From Caulobacter sp. (GTDB lineage: Bacteria > Pseudomonadota > Alphaproteobacteria > Caulobacterales > Caulobacteraceae), in NCBI GenBank assembly GCA_030678995.1, contig JAUXTQ010000033.1, positions 1-46,080 of the forward strand: a stretch of DNA of 46,080 nucleotides. The letters run 5' to 3'. A program made the translations under genes and the position numbers. Below the pieces are notes generated by a model, which was not told where the DNA came from, did no database searches, and worked only from the letters and a program-made list of their open reading frames with translations. This document shows, piece by piece, positions 36,023-45,985 of the stretch. Position 1 is the stretch's first letter. Each line of letters begins with the position of its first letter.

Positions 36023-36781
36023 CTAGTGCAGGCCGCCGCGGATCACCGTCGGCATTTCCTTCATGATCCCCAGGCGCCGGGCGACCTCGGTGTAGCTTTC
36101 GATGACCTCGCCCATGTCGCGGCGGAAGCGGTCCTTGTCGAGCTTCTCGTTGGTCGTCGAGTCCCACAGCCGGCAGCTGTCGGGGCTGATCTCGTCGGCC
36201 AGGATCACCCGGGCGAACTCGCCATCGTAGACCCGGCCGTACTCGATCTTGAAGTCCACCAGGGTGATGCCGACGGCCGCGAACATCCCGCACAGGAAGT
36301 CGTTGATCCGCAGGGTCAGGGCCATGATGTCGTCGATCTCCTGGGTCGTGGCCCAGTTGAACGCGGTGATGTGCTCCTCGGTGACCATCGGGTCGCCCAG
36401 CTTGTCGTCCTTGAGGCAGAACTCGATGATCGAGCGGGGCAGGGGCGTGCCCTCCTCCAGGCCCAGGCGCGTGGCCAGGCCGCCGGCGACGATGTTGCGG
36501 CAGATCACCTCCAGCGGGATGATCTCGACTTCCTTGATCAGCTGCTCGCGCAGGTTCATCCGCTTGATGAAGTGGGTCGGGATGCCCACCGCGCCCAGCT
36601 TGACCATGACGAATTCGCTGATGCGGTTGTTGATCACGCCCTTGCCTTCGAGAACGGCCTTCTTCTGCGCGTTGAACGCGGTGGCGTCGTCCTTGAAATA
36701 CTGGATCAGGGTGCCGGGCTCAGGCCCCTCGTAGAGGATCTTGGCCTTGCCTTCGTAGATCTTCTTGCGGCGGGTCGTCAT
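36023..36781 (-). CDS. purC: Phosphoribosylaminoimidazole-succinocarboxamide synthase
   Basis: The 252-residue SAICAR synthetase joins CAIR and aspartate with ATP in purine synthesis. The start [19 protein letters not shown], the [16 protein letters not shown] motif, [19 protein letters not shown] and [31 protein letters not shown] are all typical of the family. The ATG at 36781 fits; a longer open frame upstream passes through the leader hairpin and is not the gene. It is the first gene of purC-purS-purQ and is divergent from the zeta-subunit gene at 37002, with a terminator-like hairpin in its leader. Confidence 0.98.
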   Translation of the reverse strand: MTTRRKKIYEGKAKILYEGPEPGTLIQYFKDDATAFNAQKKAVLEGKGVINNRISEFVMVKLGAVGIPTHFIKRMNLREQLIKEVEIIPLEVICRNIVAGGLATRLGLEEGTPLPRSIIEFCLKDDKLGDPMVTEEHITAFNWATTQEIDDIMALTLRINDFLCGMFAAVGITLVDFKIEYGRVYDGEFARVILADEISPDSCRLWDSTTNEKLDKDRFRRDMGEVIESYTEVARRLGIMKEMPTVIRGGLH

Positions 36782-36824
36782 CGGTCGGGTTCCCCGTGGG
36801 GGTGCGGCGGCGGCCTCGTGGAAC

Positions 36825-36856
36825 AAAAAGAGCGCGCGGGCGGGAGGCCTGCGCGC
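36825..36856 (-). terminator. Terminator-like hairpin in the purC leader (possible attenuator)
   Basis: On the minus strand a 10-pair stem, GCGCGCAGGC / GCCCGCGCGC (36856-36847 with 36841-36832) with a 5-base loop, is followed by UCUUUUU (36831-36825). It ends about 43 bases upstream of the purC ATG. A second hairpin, CGACTTCAG / CTGAGTCG, lies just upstream (36864-36891). No minus-strand gene precedes it closely, so it would interrupt purC's own leader. Confidence 0.6.
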
Positions 36857-37001
36857 GGGTTTTCGACTCAGGGCCGCTGTCGCTGAAGTCGAGCCGGAAA
36901 CTACCTGAAGCGGGCGCCCGGCGCAAACGTCACGCCGGTCCGCATTGCGGCGGCTCACACAAGGGGATATCAGGGCGCCCGAAAGCACCACTGGAGTACA
37001 C

Positions 37002-37319
37002 ATGAGCACGTTCGACGACCGCGAGAAGGGCTTCGAAAAGAAGTTCGCCCTCGACGCCGAGCAGGAGTTCAAGGCCTCCGCCCGTCGCAACCGCATGCTG
37101 GCGGAATGGGCCGCGGGCCTGATGGGCCTTGAATCGGTTGAGGAATATGTGCGCGCGGTAGTGAAGTCGGATTTTGAGCAGCCCGGCGACGACGATGTCC
37201 TGCGCAAGGTGTTCGGCGACCTCAAGGGGTCCGGCGTCAGCGCCAGCGAAGGCGAGGTCCGCATGAAGATGGACGAACTGCTCGCCCAGGCCCGCGAACA
37301 GATGAAAAACGGCGGCTGA
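37002..37319 (+). CDS. DUF1476 family protein, F1-ATPase zeta (inhibitor) subunit
   Basis: The 105-residue protein matches the alphaproteobacterial zeta subunit that inhibits ATP hydrolysis by F1: [39 protein letters not shown] is the conserved start, with a C-terminal helical bundle ([25 protein letters not shown]). In the known inhibitor the N-terminal segment enters F1. The ATG at 37002 has GGAG 9 bases before it. It is divergent from purC, an arrangement seen in other alphaproteobacteria. A paired repeat follows the stop by 5 bases. Confidence 0.93.
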   Translation: MSTFDDREKGFEKKFALDAEQEFKASARRNRMLAEWAAGLMGLESVEEYVRAVVKSDFEQPGDDDVLRKVFGDLKGSGVSASEGEVRMKMDELLAQAREQMKNGG

Positions 37320-37324
37320 TCGCC

Positions 37325-37401
37325 GGGGACATGTACCGAGGGTGCGTGTCCCCCAAACGAGCCGCTGGACTAGGGGACACGTACCTGCGGTGCATGTCCC
37401 C
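37325..37401. repeat. GGGGACA-family paired hairpins after the zeta-subunit gene
   Basis: Two units lie side by side: GGGGACATGTACC...GGTGCGTGTCCCC (37325-37353) and GGGGACACGTACC...GGTGCATGTCCCC (37373-37401). This matches the pair at 18739-18809 in layout and spacing, with different hairpin tips. It probably marks the end of the zeta-subunit mRNA. Confidence 0.88.
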
Positions 37402-37477
37402 GCGCTTGCCCTAGGGTGAACTGGCGCGCCCCCGAAAGTCCGGTGTATTGCGGACGAAACACCGGGGAGAGAGCACC

Positions 37478-38626
37478 ATGGCCGACGGCGCGGTTGACGG
37501 ATTCATCCACGACAAATTCGCGCCGGTTCGCGAGGCGTTCGAGGCCAATCTGGCCAGCGGCGCGGACGTCGGCGCATCGTTCTGCGCCACCCTCGAGGGC
37601 GAGACGGTGGTCGACCTGTGGGGCGGCTTCGCGGACGAGGCGAAGACCCGGCCCTGGGAACGCGACACCATCGTCAACGTCTACTCCACAACCAAGACCA
37701 TGACCGCCCTGACCGCCCTGCTGGTCGCCGACCGGGGCGAGCTCGACTTCGACGCCCCGGTAGCCCGCTACTGGCCCGAGTTCGCCGCGAACGGCAAGCA
37801 GGAGGTCAAGGTCAGCCACCTGATGAGCCATGCCGCCGGCCTGTCGGGGTGGAAGGAGCCGATCACCGGGGACGACCTCTACGACTGGGACAAGATGACC
37901 AGCCTGCTGGCCGCCCAGGCGCCATTCTGGGAGCCGGGGACGGCCAGCGGTTACCACGCCATCACCCAGGGCTACCTGGTGGGCGAGGTGGTCCGGCGGA
38001 TCACCGGCAAGTCCCTGGGCACAGTGTTCCGCGAAGAGATCGCACAGCCGCTGGGCGCCGACTTCCACATCGGCCTGCCGGCGTCCGAGGACCATCGCGT
38101 CGCCGACCTGATTCCGCCCCCCGCCGGCGGCGGCATCGGCGACGGCAAGCAGACCGAGCTGCAGCACAACATGTCCCACAATCCCGGCGTGGATGTCGGC
38201 GCCACCCGCAGCCGGGCCTGGCGGGGGGCGGAGATCCCGGCCGCCGGCGGGACCGGCAACGCCCGCTCGGTGGCGGAGATCCATGCCATCCTCGCCAACG
38301 GCGGGGTGGCGAAGGGCAGGCGCTTCCTGTCCGAGGCCGGCTGCCGCAAGGCGCTGGAGCTGCAGATCGAAGGCGAGGACCTGATCCTGGGGGCGCCGAC
38401 CCGCTACGGCATGGGCTTTGGCCTGGCCGGCGGCATGGTGCCCCTGCCCAACCCCGACACCATCTACTGGGGCGGCTATGGCGGCTCGCTGGTGATCATC
38501 GACATGGATGCCCGCACCACGTTCGGCTACGCCATGAACAAGATGGCCGGCACGACATCCGGCGACGCACGGGCCTTCAGCCTGGCCATGGCCATGTGGC
38601 AGGCGCTGGGGGTGATTCCGGGCTAG
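37478..38626 (+). CDS. Serine hydrolase, beta-lactamase-related (EstB/LACTB type)
   Basis: The 382-residue protein is a second member of the class C-like serine-hydrolase family in this window. The nucleophile motif is Ser70-Thr-Thr-Lys73 (VYSTTKTMTAL), the second-motif tyrosine is in TASGYHAITQGYL, and LMSHAAGLSGW and WGGYGGSLVIID complete the pattern. It has no signal peptide, which suggests an intracellular esterase. I use the ATG at 37478, preceded by GGGGAGAG, rather than the ATG at 37448. It resembles the serine hydrolase at 27828-29066 only in family motifs, not closely in sequence. Confidence 0.9.
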   Translation: MADGAVDGFIHDKFAPVREAFEANLASGADVGASFCATLEGETVVDLWGGFADEAKTRPWERDTIVNVYSTTKTMTALTALLVADRGELDFDAPVARYWPEFAANGKQEVKVSHLMSHAAGLSGWKEPITGDDLYDWDKMTSLLAAQAPFWEPGTASGYHAITQGYLVGEVVRRITGKSLGTVFREEIAQPLGADFHIGLPASEDHRVADLIPPPAGGGIGDGKQTELQHNMSHNPGVDVGATRSRAWRGAEIPAAGGTGNARSVAEIHAILANGGVAKGRRFLSEAGCRKALELQIEGEDLILGAPTRYGMGFGLAGGMVPLPNPDTIYWGGYGGSLVIIDMDARTTFGYAMNKMAGTTSGDARAFSLAMAMWQALGVIPG

Positions 38627-38677
38627 AGCCGATCAACTCAGGCCTGCGATGCTTGGCGCCGTACGGTAAAATTGGTC

Positions 38678-38801
38678 CGTCATGGCCCGACTTGTTCGGG
38701 CCACCCAAGAACACGGCCCGAGGCGATAAATTGCTGATCTTTGGCGGGCCAAACCCTGGCGTCAGCGTGCTTGGGTGGCCCGAACAAGTCGGACCATGAC
38801 G
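38678..38801. repeat. 32-bp inverted repeat between serine hydrolase and purB
   Basis: Arms 38678-38709 (CGTCATGGCCCGACTTGTTC and on) and 38770-38801 are inverted copies with a single mismatch. A 60-base spacer separates them. It lies between the 3' ends of two convergent genes. The CATGGTCCGACTTGTTCGG core is familiar from alphaproteobacterial interspersed repeats. Confidence 0.92.
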
Positions 38802-38824
38802 CTGAAGATGAATATGGATCGGGA

Positions 38825-40147
<1,323 letters not shown>

Positions 40148-40178
40148 GCCGCCCGCTACGCCCTCATCGGCCTAACCG

Positions 40179-41681
40179 TCAACCGCCCGCGGTCGACTTC
40201 ATGTGTTTGACCATGCCGATGGCCGCCAGGAAGTAGTGCAGCGAGGCCCAGGCGTAGAAGCAGATCGAGATGATGATCGCCTGCCGCGTACCCATGGACC
40301 CGGCCGCGTGACAGGCAGTCGCCAGCGCCTCCGCCGAGCCTTTGGGCGCGGCGCCTCCGGGACAGTCCTGGATGAAGTCGCCAACGCCGGGGTCGGCGCC
40401 GATGGCGCTGAACATCCCCGACACCGTCAGGCCCGGATGGGTGAAGTTGAACTGGCCCAGCATGTCGCTGATCCAGCCGGTGAAGACCGGTCCGCCGCCC
40501 AGGGCGAGCAGGTTGAGGAAGAAGAACAGCAGGGCCGTGGCGGTCGCCCGCTGGGTCACCGGCACCGAATTCTGCACCACCCCGAAGGTCGGGCCCAGGT
40601 AGGTGTAGTGGAAGATGCCCGGGATCAGCAGGATCATCGCGGCGATCTTCCAGTCGTACTGCAGATAGGCGGCGATGTAGATCGGGGTGGCGATCAGCAG
40701 GCCGATGGCCGGGACCAGCGGATACCAGACCGCGCTCTTGCGGGCCGCCCGATCGGCGACGAAGCCGCCCACCAGGGTGCCGATGCCGGCCGAGAAGCCG
40801 CCCACCAGGCCGGTGATCAGGCCGACGGTGGCGTAGTCCAGGCCGAACTGACGCACGAAATAGGCCGGCACGAAGGCGCCCGAGCCATAGGAGCCGAACG
40901 AGGCGATGGTTACGCCCAGCACCATGTGCAGCACCGGCCATTTGCCGAACAGCACCTTGGCCACGCCAAAGAGTTCGCGGAACTCGCCGCCGATCGAGAA
41001 GGGTCGGGGCGCCCGAACCGCCGGGGCGGTGACGTCTTCCGGCTCGATGGGATGCTCGGGGAGGTCGGAGTGTCCGCGCGGCGGCTCCTTGACCAGCCAC
41101 TTGAACAGACCGGCGAGGATCAGACCGGGCAGGCCGACGATGACGAAGGCCCAGCGCCAGCCCATGTTCTGCGCCAGCCAGCCGCCGGCGACGGCGCCGA
41201 TCATGCCGCCCAGCGGGATGCCGAAGGAATAGATCGACAGGGCGCTGGCCCGCTTCTTGGGCTCGAAATAGTCGCTGATCAGGGAGTGGGAGGGCGGCGA
41301 GCAGCCCGCCTCGCCGATGCCGACACCGAAGCGCAGGGCGGCCAGCATGGCGAAGTTGGTCGCCGCGCCGCACAGGGCGGTGAAGCCAGACCACAGGATG
41401 AGCGCCAGGGTGATGATGGTGGTGCGGTTGCCGCGCTCGGCCCAGCGGGCGATCGGAATGCCCAGGGTGGTGTAGAGCAGGGCGAAATACAGCCCGCCCA
41501 GCAGGCCCAACTGGGTGTCGGTGAGCTCAAGGTCGACCTTGATGGCCTGACCGATGGTGGAGATGATCGTCCGGTCGATGAAGTTGAACGTATAGGCCGC
41601 CACCAGCATCGCCAGCACCAGCGACTTGTAGCCGTTCGAATATATGGGCCGTGTGGCGCCCCCCGCCGTCACGTCGGTCAT
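40179..41681 (-). CDS. MFS transporter (spinster-like), paralog 1
   Basis: The 500-residue protein has about 12 membrane helices and the MFS signature: LVAAYTFNFIDRTIISTIGQAIK, then LLGGLYFALLYTTLGIPIARWAERGNR for the loop 2-3 motif, and a large cytoplasmic loop near PPRGHSDLPEHPIEPEDV. The start of the sequence resembles spinster-type transporters. The cargo is unknown. GGGAGGAAGG lies upstream of the ATG. A closely related gene follows directly upstream on the same strand, so the two form a tandem pair. It is separated from purB by 31 bases. Confidence 0.92.
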   Translation of the reverse strand: MTDVTAGGATRPIYSNGYKSLVLAMLVAAYTFNFIDRTIISTIGQAIKVDLELTDTQLGLLGGLYFALLYTTLGIPIARWAERGNRTTIITLALILWSGFTALCGAATNFAMLAALRFGVGIGEAGCSPPSHSLISDYFEPKKRASALSIYSFGIPLGGMIGAVAGGWLAQNMGWRWAFVIVGLPGLILAGLFKWLVKEPPRGHSDLPEHPIEPEDVTAPAVRAPRPFSIGGEFRELFGVAKVLFGKWPVLHMVLGVTIASFGSYGSGAFVPAYFVRQFGLDYATVGLITGLVGGFSAGIGTLVGGFVADRAARKSAVWYPLVPAIGLLIATPIYIAAYLQYDWKIAAMILLIPGIFHYTYLGPTFGVVQNSVPVTQRATATALLFFFLNLLALGGGPVFTGWISDMLGQFNFTHPGLTVSGMFSAIGADPGVGDFIQDCPGGAAPKGSAEALATACHAAGSMGTRQAIIISICFYAWASLHYFLAAIGMVKHMKSTAGG

Positions 41682-41767
41682 ACAGGCCTTCCTCCCTTAT
41701 CGTTACGCGCACCCTAGCCGGGCCGGGCCGGGGCTCGCCAGTGGCGAATTGAAATAGCGGTATGGCC

Positions 41768-43231
41768 TCAGCTGACCATCTCTTCGCGGATGGTCTTGCG
41801 GGCCAGCCAGAAGAGGGCGAAGGCGACGAAGTTGAACGCCATCGACCAGACCAGGGCCCAGCGCAGGCCTTCGGCCTCGGCGACCGCGCAGGCGCCCTTG
41901 TTGACCGCCAGCATGCCCTTGCCGCAGTCGGCGAGCGTCAGCCCCGTCGCGCCGAGGAAATTGTTTGCCAGCAGGTCGCTCAGGATGCCGACGAACAACG
42001 GTCCCAGGCCCAGGCCCACGAGGTTGATGATAAACAGCAGCACCGCGGCGGTGGTCGCCCGCATGCGCGGCTCCACGATGCTCTGGGCGGTTGCATAGAC
42101 CGGGCCATACCAGAGCGAGCCGAGGATCGCCGGCAGGGCCAGCAGCAGGAAGGCCACCCTGGCGTCGCCGATCATCACCGCCGTGATGTAGATCGGAATG
42201 ACCACCAGCGAGGCGATCGCCGGCACGATGACGTAGGCGCGCAGGTCCTTCGCCCCGAGGCGGTCGGCGATGAAGCCTCCCAGCCAGACGCCGAAGATGC
42301 CGGCGATGCCGGAAACGGCGCTGAGACCGATGCCCACCGTGCCGGCCGGGCCGAGGCTGAGGCCTGTTAGGACCTTGATCGTCGCGGCCAGCTCGGTGAT
42401 CTGGTCGGCGTGATTGCGGAAGAAGAAGGAGGCGGTGAAGGGCGCGTGCCCATAGCCGATGAAGGCCTTGATGGCGGCGGCGAAGGCGATCAGCCAGAAG
42501 GTCTTCTTGTTGGCCAGGACCTTCAGGGCGACCTTGAAGTCGATCTGGTTGGCCTTGCGGGCCGCGACCTGGGCGACGAGTTTGCCCCGCGTCTCGATGA
42601 GGGTGAAGAAGCAGAGCAGGCCGATGATCACCCCCGGCGCCCCGGCCACCCAGAAGGCCGTTTGCCAACCGTAGGCGTCGGCGATCATCCCGCCCATCGC
42701 CAGTCCGATCAGGCTGCCGAGCGGGGTGCCAATCGAATAGAAGGCGATCGCCGAGGCCCGCTTTTCCTTGGGCGTGTAGTCGGTGATCAGGGAGTGAGCG
42801 GCAGGGGTGCAACCCGCTTCGCCGATGCCCACGCCGATCCGGGCCAGCACCAGTTGCCAGAAGTTCGTGGCGAATCCGCACAGGACCGTAAATCCGCTCC
42901 AGAGGATGATCGACCCCGCGATGATCTTCGGCCGGTTGGACCGCTCGGCGAGCCGTGCGATGGGCAGGCCCAGCACGGTGTAGAACAGGGCGAAGGCCAG
43001 GCCGGTCATCATGCCCAGCTGCCAGTCGGCCAGGTGGAGGTCCTTCTTGATGTCCTCGGCCAGGATATTGACGATCTGCCGGTCGAGGAAGTTCAGCGTG
43101 TAGACCAGCATCAACAGCCACAGCGCGTACGTGCGGTAGCCTGCGGAGAGGGGAGGGGTCTCGGCCTCTTCGGCCACAAGCCCTTCGGCCGGCGCGCTGG
43201 CGTCGGTCATCGGTACGCTCCTCCCTGTCAA
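41768..43231 (-). CDS. MFS transporter (spinster-like), paralog 2
   Basis: The 487-residue protein is about the same length as its neighbour and shares LVYTLNFLDRQIVNILAEDIKKDLHL, GLAFALFYTVLGLPIARLAERSNR and the IGVGIGEAGCTPAAHSLITDY stretch. Both have about 12 membrane helices. The pair probably arose by tandem duplication; the more divergent central loop could give different cargo. Gap to the next gene is 86 bases. It is divergent from the GST gene. Confidence 0.92.
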   Translation of the reverse strand: MTGRSVPMTDASAPAEGLVAEEAETPPLSAGYRTYALWLLMLVYTLNFLDRQIVNILAEDIKKDLHLADWQLGMMTGLAFALFYTVLGLPIARLAERSNRPKIIAGSIILWSGFTVLCGFATNFWQLVLARIGVGIGEAGCTPAAHSLITDYTPKEKRASAIAFYSIGTPLGSLIGLAMGGMIADAYGWQTAFWVAGAPGVIIGLLCFFTLIETRGKLVAQVAARKANQIDFKVALKVLANKKTFWLIAFAAAIKAFIGYGHAPFTASFFFRNHADQITELAATIKVLTGLSLGPAGTVGIGLSAVSGIAGIFGVWLGGFIADRLGAKDLRAYVIVPAIASLVVIPIYITAVMIGDARVAFLLLALPAILGSLWYGPVYATAQSIVEPRMRATTAAVLLFIINLVGLGLGPLFVGILSDLLANNFLGATGLTLADCGKGMLAVNKGACAVAEAEGLRWALVWSMAFNFVAFALFWLARKTIREEMVS

Positions 43232-43317
43232 ACGCTTGTTCTAGTTATTGCCGCACCTTACGTGCGGGTCAGCGCGCAGAGTCAATAACGGCTGCGTGAT
43301 CGTATGGAGGTTTGGGT

Positions 43318-43932
43318 ATGGAACTCGTCATCGGCACGAAGACCTGGTCGACCTGGTCCCTGCGACCGTGGCTGGCCCTGAAGCGCACCGGTGCGCCGTT
43401 TGCCGAGACCCTGGTCCAGCTGCGCGAGATCGAGACGTCGACGGCGGAAATCCTGAAGCATTCGCCCTCGGGGCTGGTGCCGGTGCTCAAGGACGGCGAC
43501 CTGACCATCTGGGACTCCCTGGCCATCTGCGAATACCTGGCCGAGCGATTCCCGGGGGCGAAGCTGTGGCCGGCCGATCCCGCCGACCGCGCCCTGGCCC
43601 GGGCCGCGGCGGCGGAGATGCACAGTGGCTTTGGCGCCCTGCGCGGCGAATGCCCGATGGATCTGAAGCTGAAGACGAAGGCCGACCTGTCCGAGGCCAC
43701 CCGGGCCAATGTCCGGCGGCTGGTCGAGCTGTGGTCCGGGTTGCTGGCGCGGTCGGGCGGACCGTTCCTGCTGGGCGGCTGGAGCATCGCCGACGCCTTC
43801 TTCACCCCGGTGGCGACCCGCTTCCGCAGCTACGGCATCGAAACGGGCGACGCGGCGGCGGACGCCTATGTCGCGCGGCTGCTGGCGACGCCGGAGTTCC
43901 TCGAGTGGGAACGCGACGCCCTGGCCGCCTGA
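43318..43932 (+). CDS. Glutathione S-transferase family protein
   Basis: The 204-residue protein has the two-domain GST layout: a thioredoxin-like N-terminus MELVIGTKTWSTWSLRPWLALKRTG with the usual active-site Ser region, then SGLVPVLKDGDLTIWDSLAICEYLAERFP for glutathione binding, and an all-helical C-terminus (FLLGGWSIADAFFTPVATR). The reaction is conjugation or reduction with glutathione; the class is not determined. The ATG at 43318 has GGAGG 7 bases before it. It stands alone, with the next gene about 100 bases away. Confidence 0.92.
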   Translation: MELVIGTKTWSTWSLRPWLALKRTGAPFAETLVQLREIETSTAEILKHSPSGLVPVLKDGDLTIWDSLAICEYLAERFPGAKLWPADPADRALARAAAAEMHSGFGALRGECPMDLKLKTKADLSEATRANVRRLVELWSGLLARSGGPFLLGGWSIADAFFTPVATRFRSYGIETGDAAADAYVARLLATPEFLEWERDALAA

Positions 43933-44032
43933 TCACGCCGCGGCGCCCGCGAGTTGACTCGCCCGTGATCGGACGGCGTGATCCACAGGCGCGCTCGGCC
44001 CGTAAGGGGCTGGGGGGCGAACGGAGACGACC

Positions 44033-44956
44033 ATGCTTATCCGTCACGGCGGTGACCTGACCGAGAACGACGTCACGCCCCATGAGGTCTGGCTGCGCCG
44101 CCGCGAGTTCCTTGCCCTGGGCGCGGCCGGTGTCGGGCTCGGCCTGGCCGGACCGGCCTCGGCGATCGCGCTCAAGGGCGCGCCGAGCCGCTATTCGACC
44201 ACCGAGCCGAAGACCTCGAAGGCCGACGTCACCGGCTACAACAATTTCTACGAGTTCGGCGTCGACAAGGATGACCCCGCCCGCAACGCCGGGTCCCTGA
44301 AGACCTCGCCCTGGACGGTGAAGGTCGACGGCGAGTGCGCCAGGCCGGGGACCGTCGATCTGGCCGATTTCCTGCGCGGCAACACCCTGCAGGACCGGAT
44401 CTACCGCCATCGCTGCGTTGAGGGCTGGTCGATGGTCATTCCCTGGCTGGGCGTGCCGCTGGCCGATCTGCTCAAGCGTTACCAGCCGACCAGCAAGGCG
44501 AAGTACGTGGCTTTCGAGACCCTCCACCGACCCTCGGAGATGCCGGGCCAGAACCGCCGCGTGCTCGAGTGGCCCTATCGCGAGGGCCTGCGCATCGACG
44601 AGGCGATGAACCCGCTGACCATCATGGCCGTGGGCCTCTATGGCGAGAGCCTGCTGAACCAGAACGGCGCGCCGATGCGGCTGGTCGTGCCCTGGAAGTA
44701 CGGCTTCAAGGGCATCAAGAGCATCGTGCGCATCAGTTTTACCGAGAGTCAGCCGCGTACGGCCTGGAACCAGTCCGCGCCGCACGAGTACGGCTTCTAT
44801 TCCAACGTCAATCCGCAGGTGGACCATCCCCGCTGGTCGCAGGCCACCGAGCGGCGCATCGGCGAGTTCCGCCGCCGGCCGACCCTGATGTTCAACGGCT
44901 ACGGCGAGCAGGTGGCTTCGCTGTATCGCGGCATGGACCTGAAGAAGTTCTATTGA
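44033..44956 (+). CDS. msrP: Protein-methionine-sulfoxide reductase catalytic subunit MsrP
   Basis: The 307-residue molybdoenzyme repairs oxidised methionine in periplasmic proteins. A twin-arginine signal is visible ([23 protein letters not shown]), and the molybdopterin site has [19 protein letters not shown] with the Mo-ligating Cys128. [19 protein letters not shown] and the [14 protein letters not shown] stretch are family features. Its stop overlaps the msrQ start by TGATG, giving a coupled two-gene operon. It was formerly named yedY. Confidence 0.97.
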   Translation: MLIRHGGDLTENDVTPHEVWLRRREFLALGAAGVGLGLAGPASAIALKGAPSRYSTTEPKTSKADVTGYNNFYEFGVDKDDPARNAGSLKTSPWTVKVDGECARPGTVDLADFLRGNTLQDRIYRHRCVEGWSMVIPWLGVPLADLLKRYQPTSKAKYVAFETLHRPSEMPGQNRRVLEWPYREGLRIDEAMNPLTIMAVGLYGESLLNQNGAPMRLVVPWKYGFKGIKSIVRISFTESQPRTAWNQSAPHEYGFYSNVNPQVDHPRWSQATERRIGEFRRRPTLMFNGYGEQVASLYRGMDLKKFY

Positions 44957-45549
44957 TGACCCGCAGGACCGTGGACGGGATCGTCCTCTGGGCGGTCTCG
45001 CTGGCCTGCCTGCTGCCACTGCTGTGGCTGGTCTGGCGCGGCTATCAGGGCGAGCTCGGCGCCAATCCGATCGAGACGGTCATCCGCAACCTCGGCGTCT
45101 GGGGTCTGCGCCTGCTGATCGTGGGCCTGACGATCACGCCGCTGGCCCGGATCCTGAAGCGGCCGCGCCTGATCCGCGTGCGCCGGCCGATCGGCCTCAT
45201 CGCCTTCAGCTACATCGTGCTGCACCTGTCGACCTATATCGGCGTGGACCAGTATTTCGACTGGGCCTCGATCTGGAAGGACATTCTCAAGCGACCGTTC
45301 ATCACCATCGGCGTGGCCGCCTTCCTGCTGCTGATCCCGATGGCCGCGACGTCGTTCAACGCGGCCATTCGCTGGCTGGGATCCCAACGCTGGCGAGGAT
45401 TGCACCGGTTGATCTACCTGATCGTGCCCATGGGGGTGGTCCACTACTACCTGCTGGTGAAGGCCGACCACCGCCCGCCGCTGATCTACGGGGGGATCGT
45501 CGCGGTGCTGCTGGGCTGGCGGGCCGTGGCCGCACTGAAGCGGCGCTAG
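44956..45549 (+). CDS. msrQ: Heme-binding membrane subunit MsrQ
   Basis: The 197-residue protein passes electrons from the quinone pool to MsrP. About six membrane helices are seen (IVLWAVSLACLLPLLWLVW, WGLRLLIVGLTITPLARIL, IGLIAFSYIVLHLSTYIGV and others), with the heme-binding His in LHLSTY and VHYYLLVK. The ATG overlaps the msrP stop. It was formerly named yedZ. Its stop overlaps the end of the FliR-like fragment by 4 bases, which suggests that a deletion brought the two together. Confidence 0.95.
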   Translation: MTRRTVDGIVLWAVSLACLLPLLWLVWRGYQGELGANPIETVIRNLGVWGLRLLIVGLTITPLARILKRPRLIRVRRPIGLIAFSYIVLHLSTYIGVDQYFDWASIWKDILKRPFITIGVAAFLLLIPMAATSFNAAIRWLGSQRWRGLHRLIYLIVPMGVVHYYLLVKADHRPPLIYGGIVAVLLGWRAVAALKRR

Positions 45550-45938
45550 GGCGGGCCGTTGCAGGCGAACAGGGTTCCCACCAGCGGCGACTGGGCCTTG
45601 GTGGTGGGGTCGATGACCATGGCCAGGCCGAAGCCCGCCTGGATGTCGATGGTCCGGCCGGCCATGTAGAGGGCCGCGAAGGTCAGCTGGAAAGCCAGCA
45701 CGAACAGGCTGCCCAGCAGCAGCTCGCGCATCGCGAAGGCGGCCAGGGCCGAGGCGCTGTAGTCGTTGATCGCTGCCGCCTGCGGGTTGCCGCCGACCAG
45801 GGCCGCGGCCACCGCCAGGGCGAACAGCACCCGCAGCACCGCCGGCACGCGGGTCAGGGTGAACGGCGGGGCGAAGGCGAGCACCGGCCCGATGCGCAGG
45901 GCCAGCAGAATACGCGAATACGGGGACAGGAGCACCAC
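45546..45938 (-). pseudogene. FliR-like fragment, truncated at both ends
   Basis: The frame encodes about 130 residues that match the first half of the flagellar export-gate protein FliR: LALRIGPVLAFAPPFTLTRVPAVLRVLFAL, AMRELLLGSLFVLAFQLTFAAL and AGRTIDIQAGFGLAMVIDPTTK. Full FliR is about 250 residues, so the second half is missing. The only plausible start, GTG at 45938, lies inside a tandem repeat, so its first residues (VVLLSPYSR) come from the repeat rather than FliR. It reads as a remnant of a flagellar gene, not a working subunit. No other flagellar gene is in the window. Confidence 0.7.
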
Positions 45939-45970
45939 GAATACGGGGACAGGAGCACCATACCCCTATT
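45914..45970. repeat. Tandem GGGGACAGGAGCACCA units
   Basis: CGAATACGGGGACAGGAGCA is repeated twice, 21 bases apart, followed by TACCCCTATTCCCG that pairs with the start. The same core is at 5237-5249. The repeat covers the 5' end of the FliR-like fragment and lies next to the partial gene at the window edge. Confidence 0.8.
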
Positions 45971-45985
45971 CCCGCCGCCGACACC

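Noticed and set aside
36782..37264. Extension of purC into its leader as a longer protein
   Set aside because: The extension has no family match and crosses a strong hairpin; the ATG at 36781 gives the normal N-terminus.
43933..44032. Possible tRNA or small RNA in the gap before msrP
   Set aside because: No cloverleaf or terminator is visible in the 100-base stretch.
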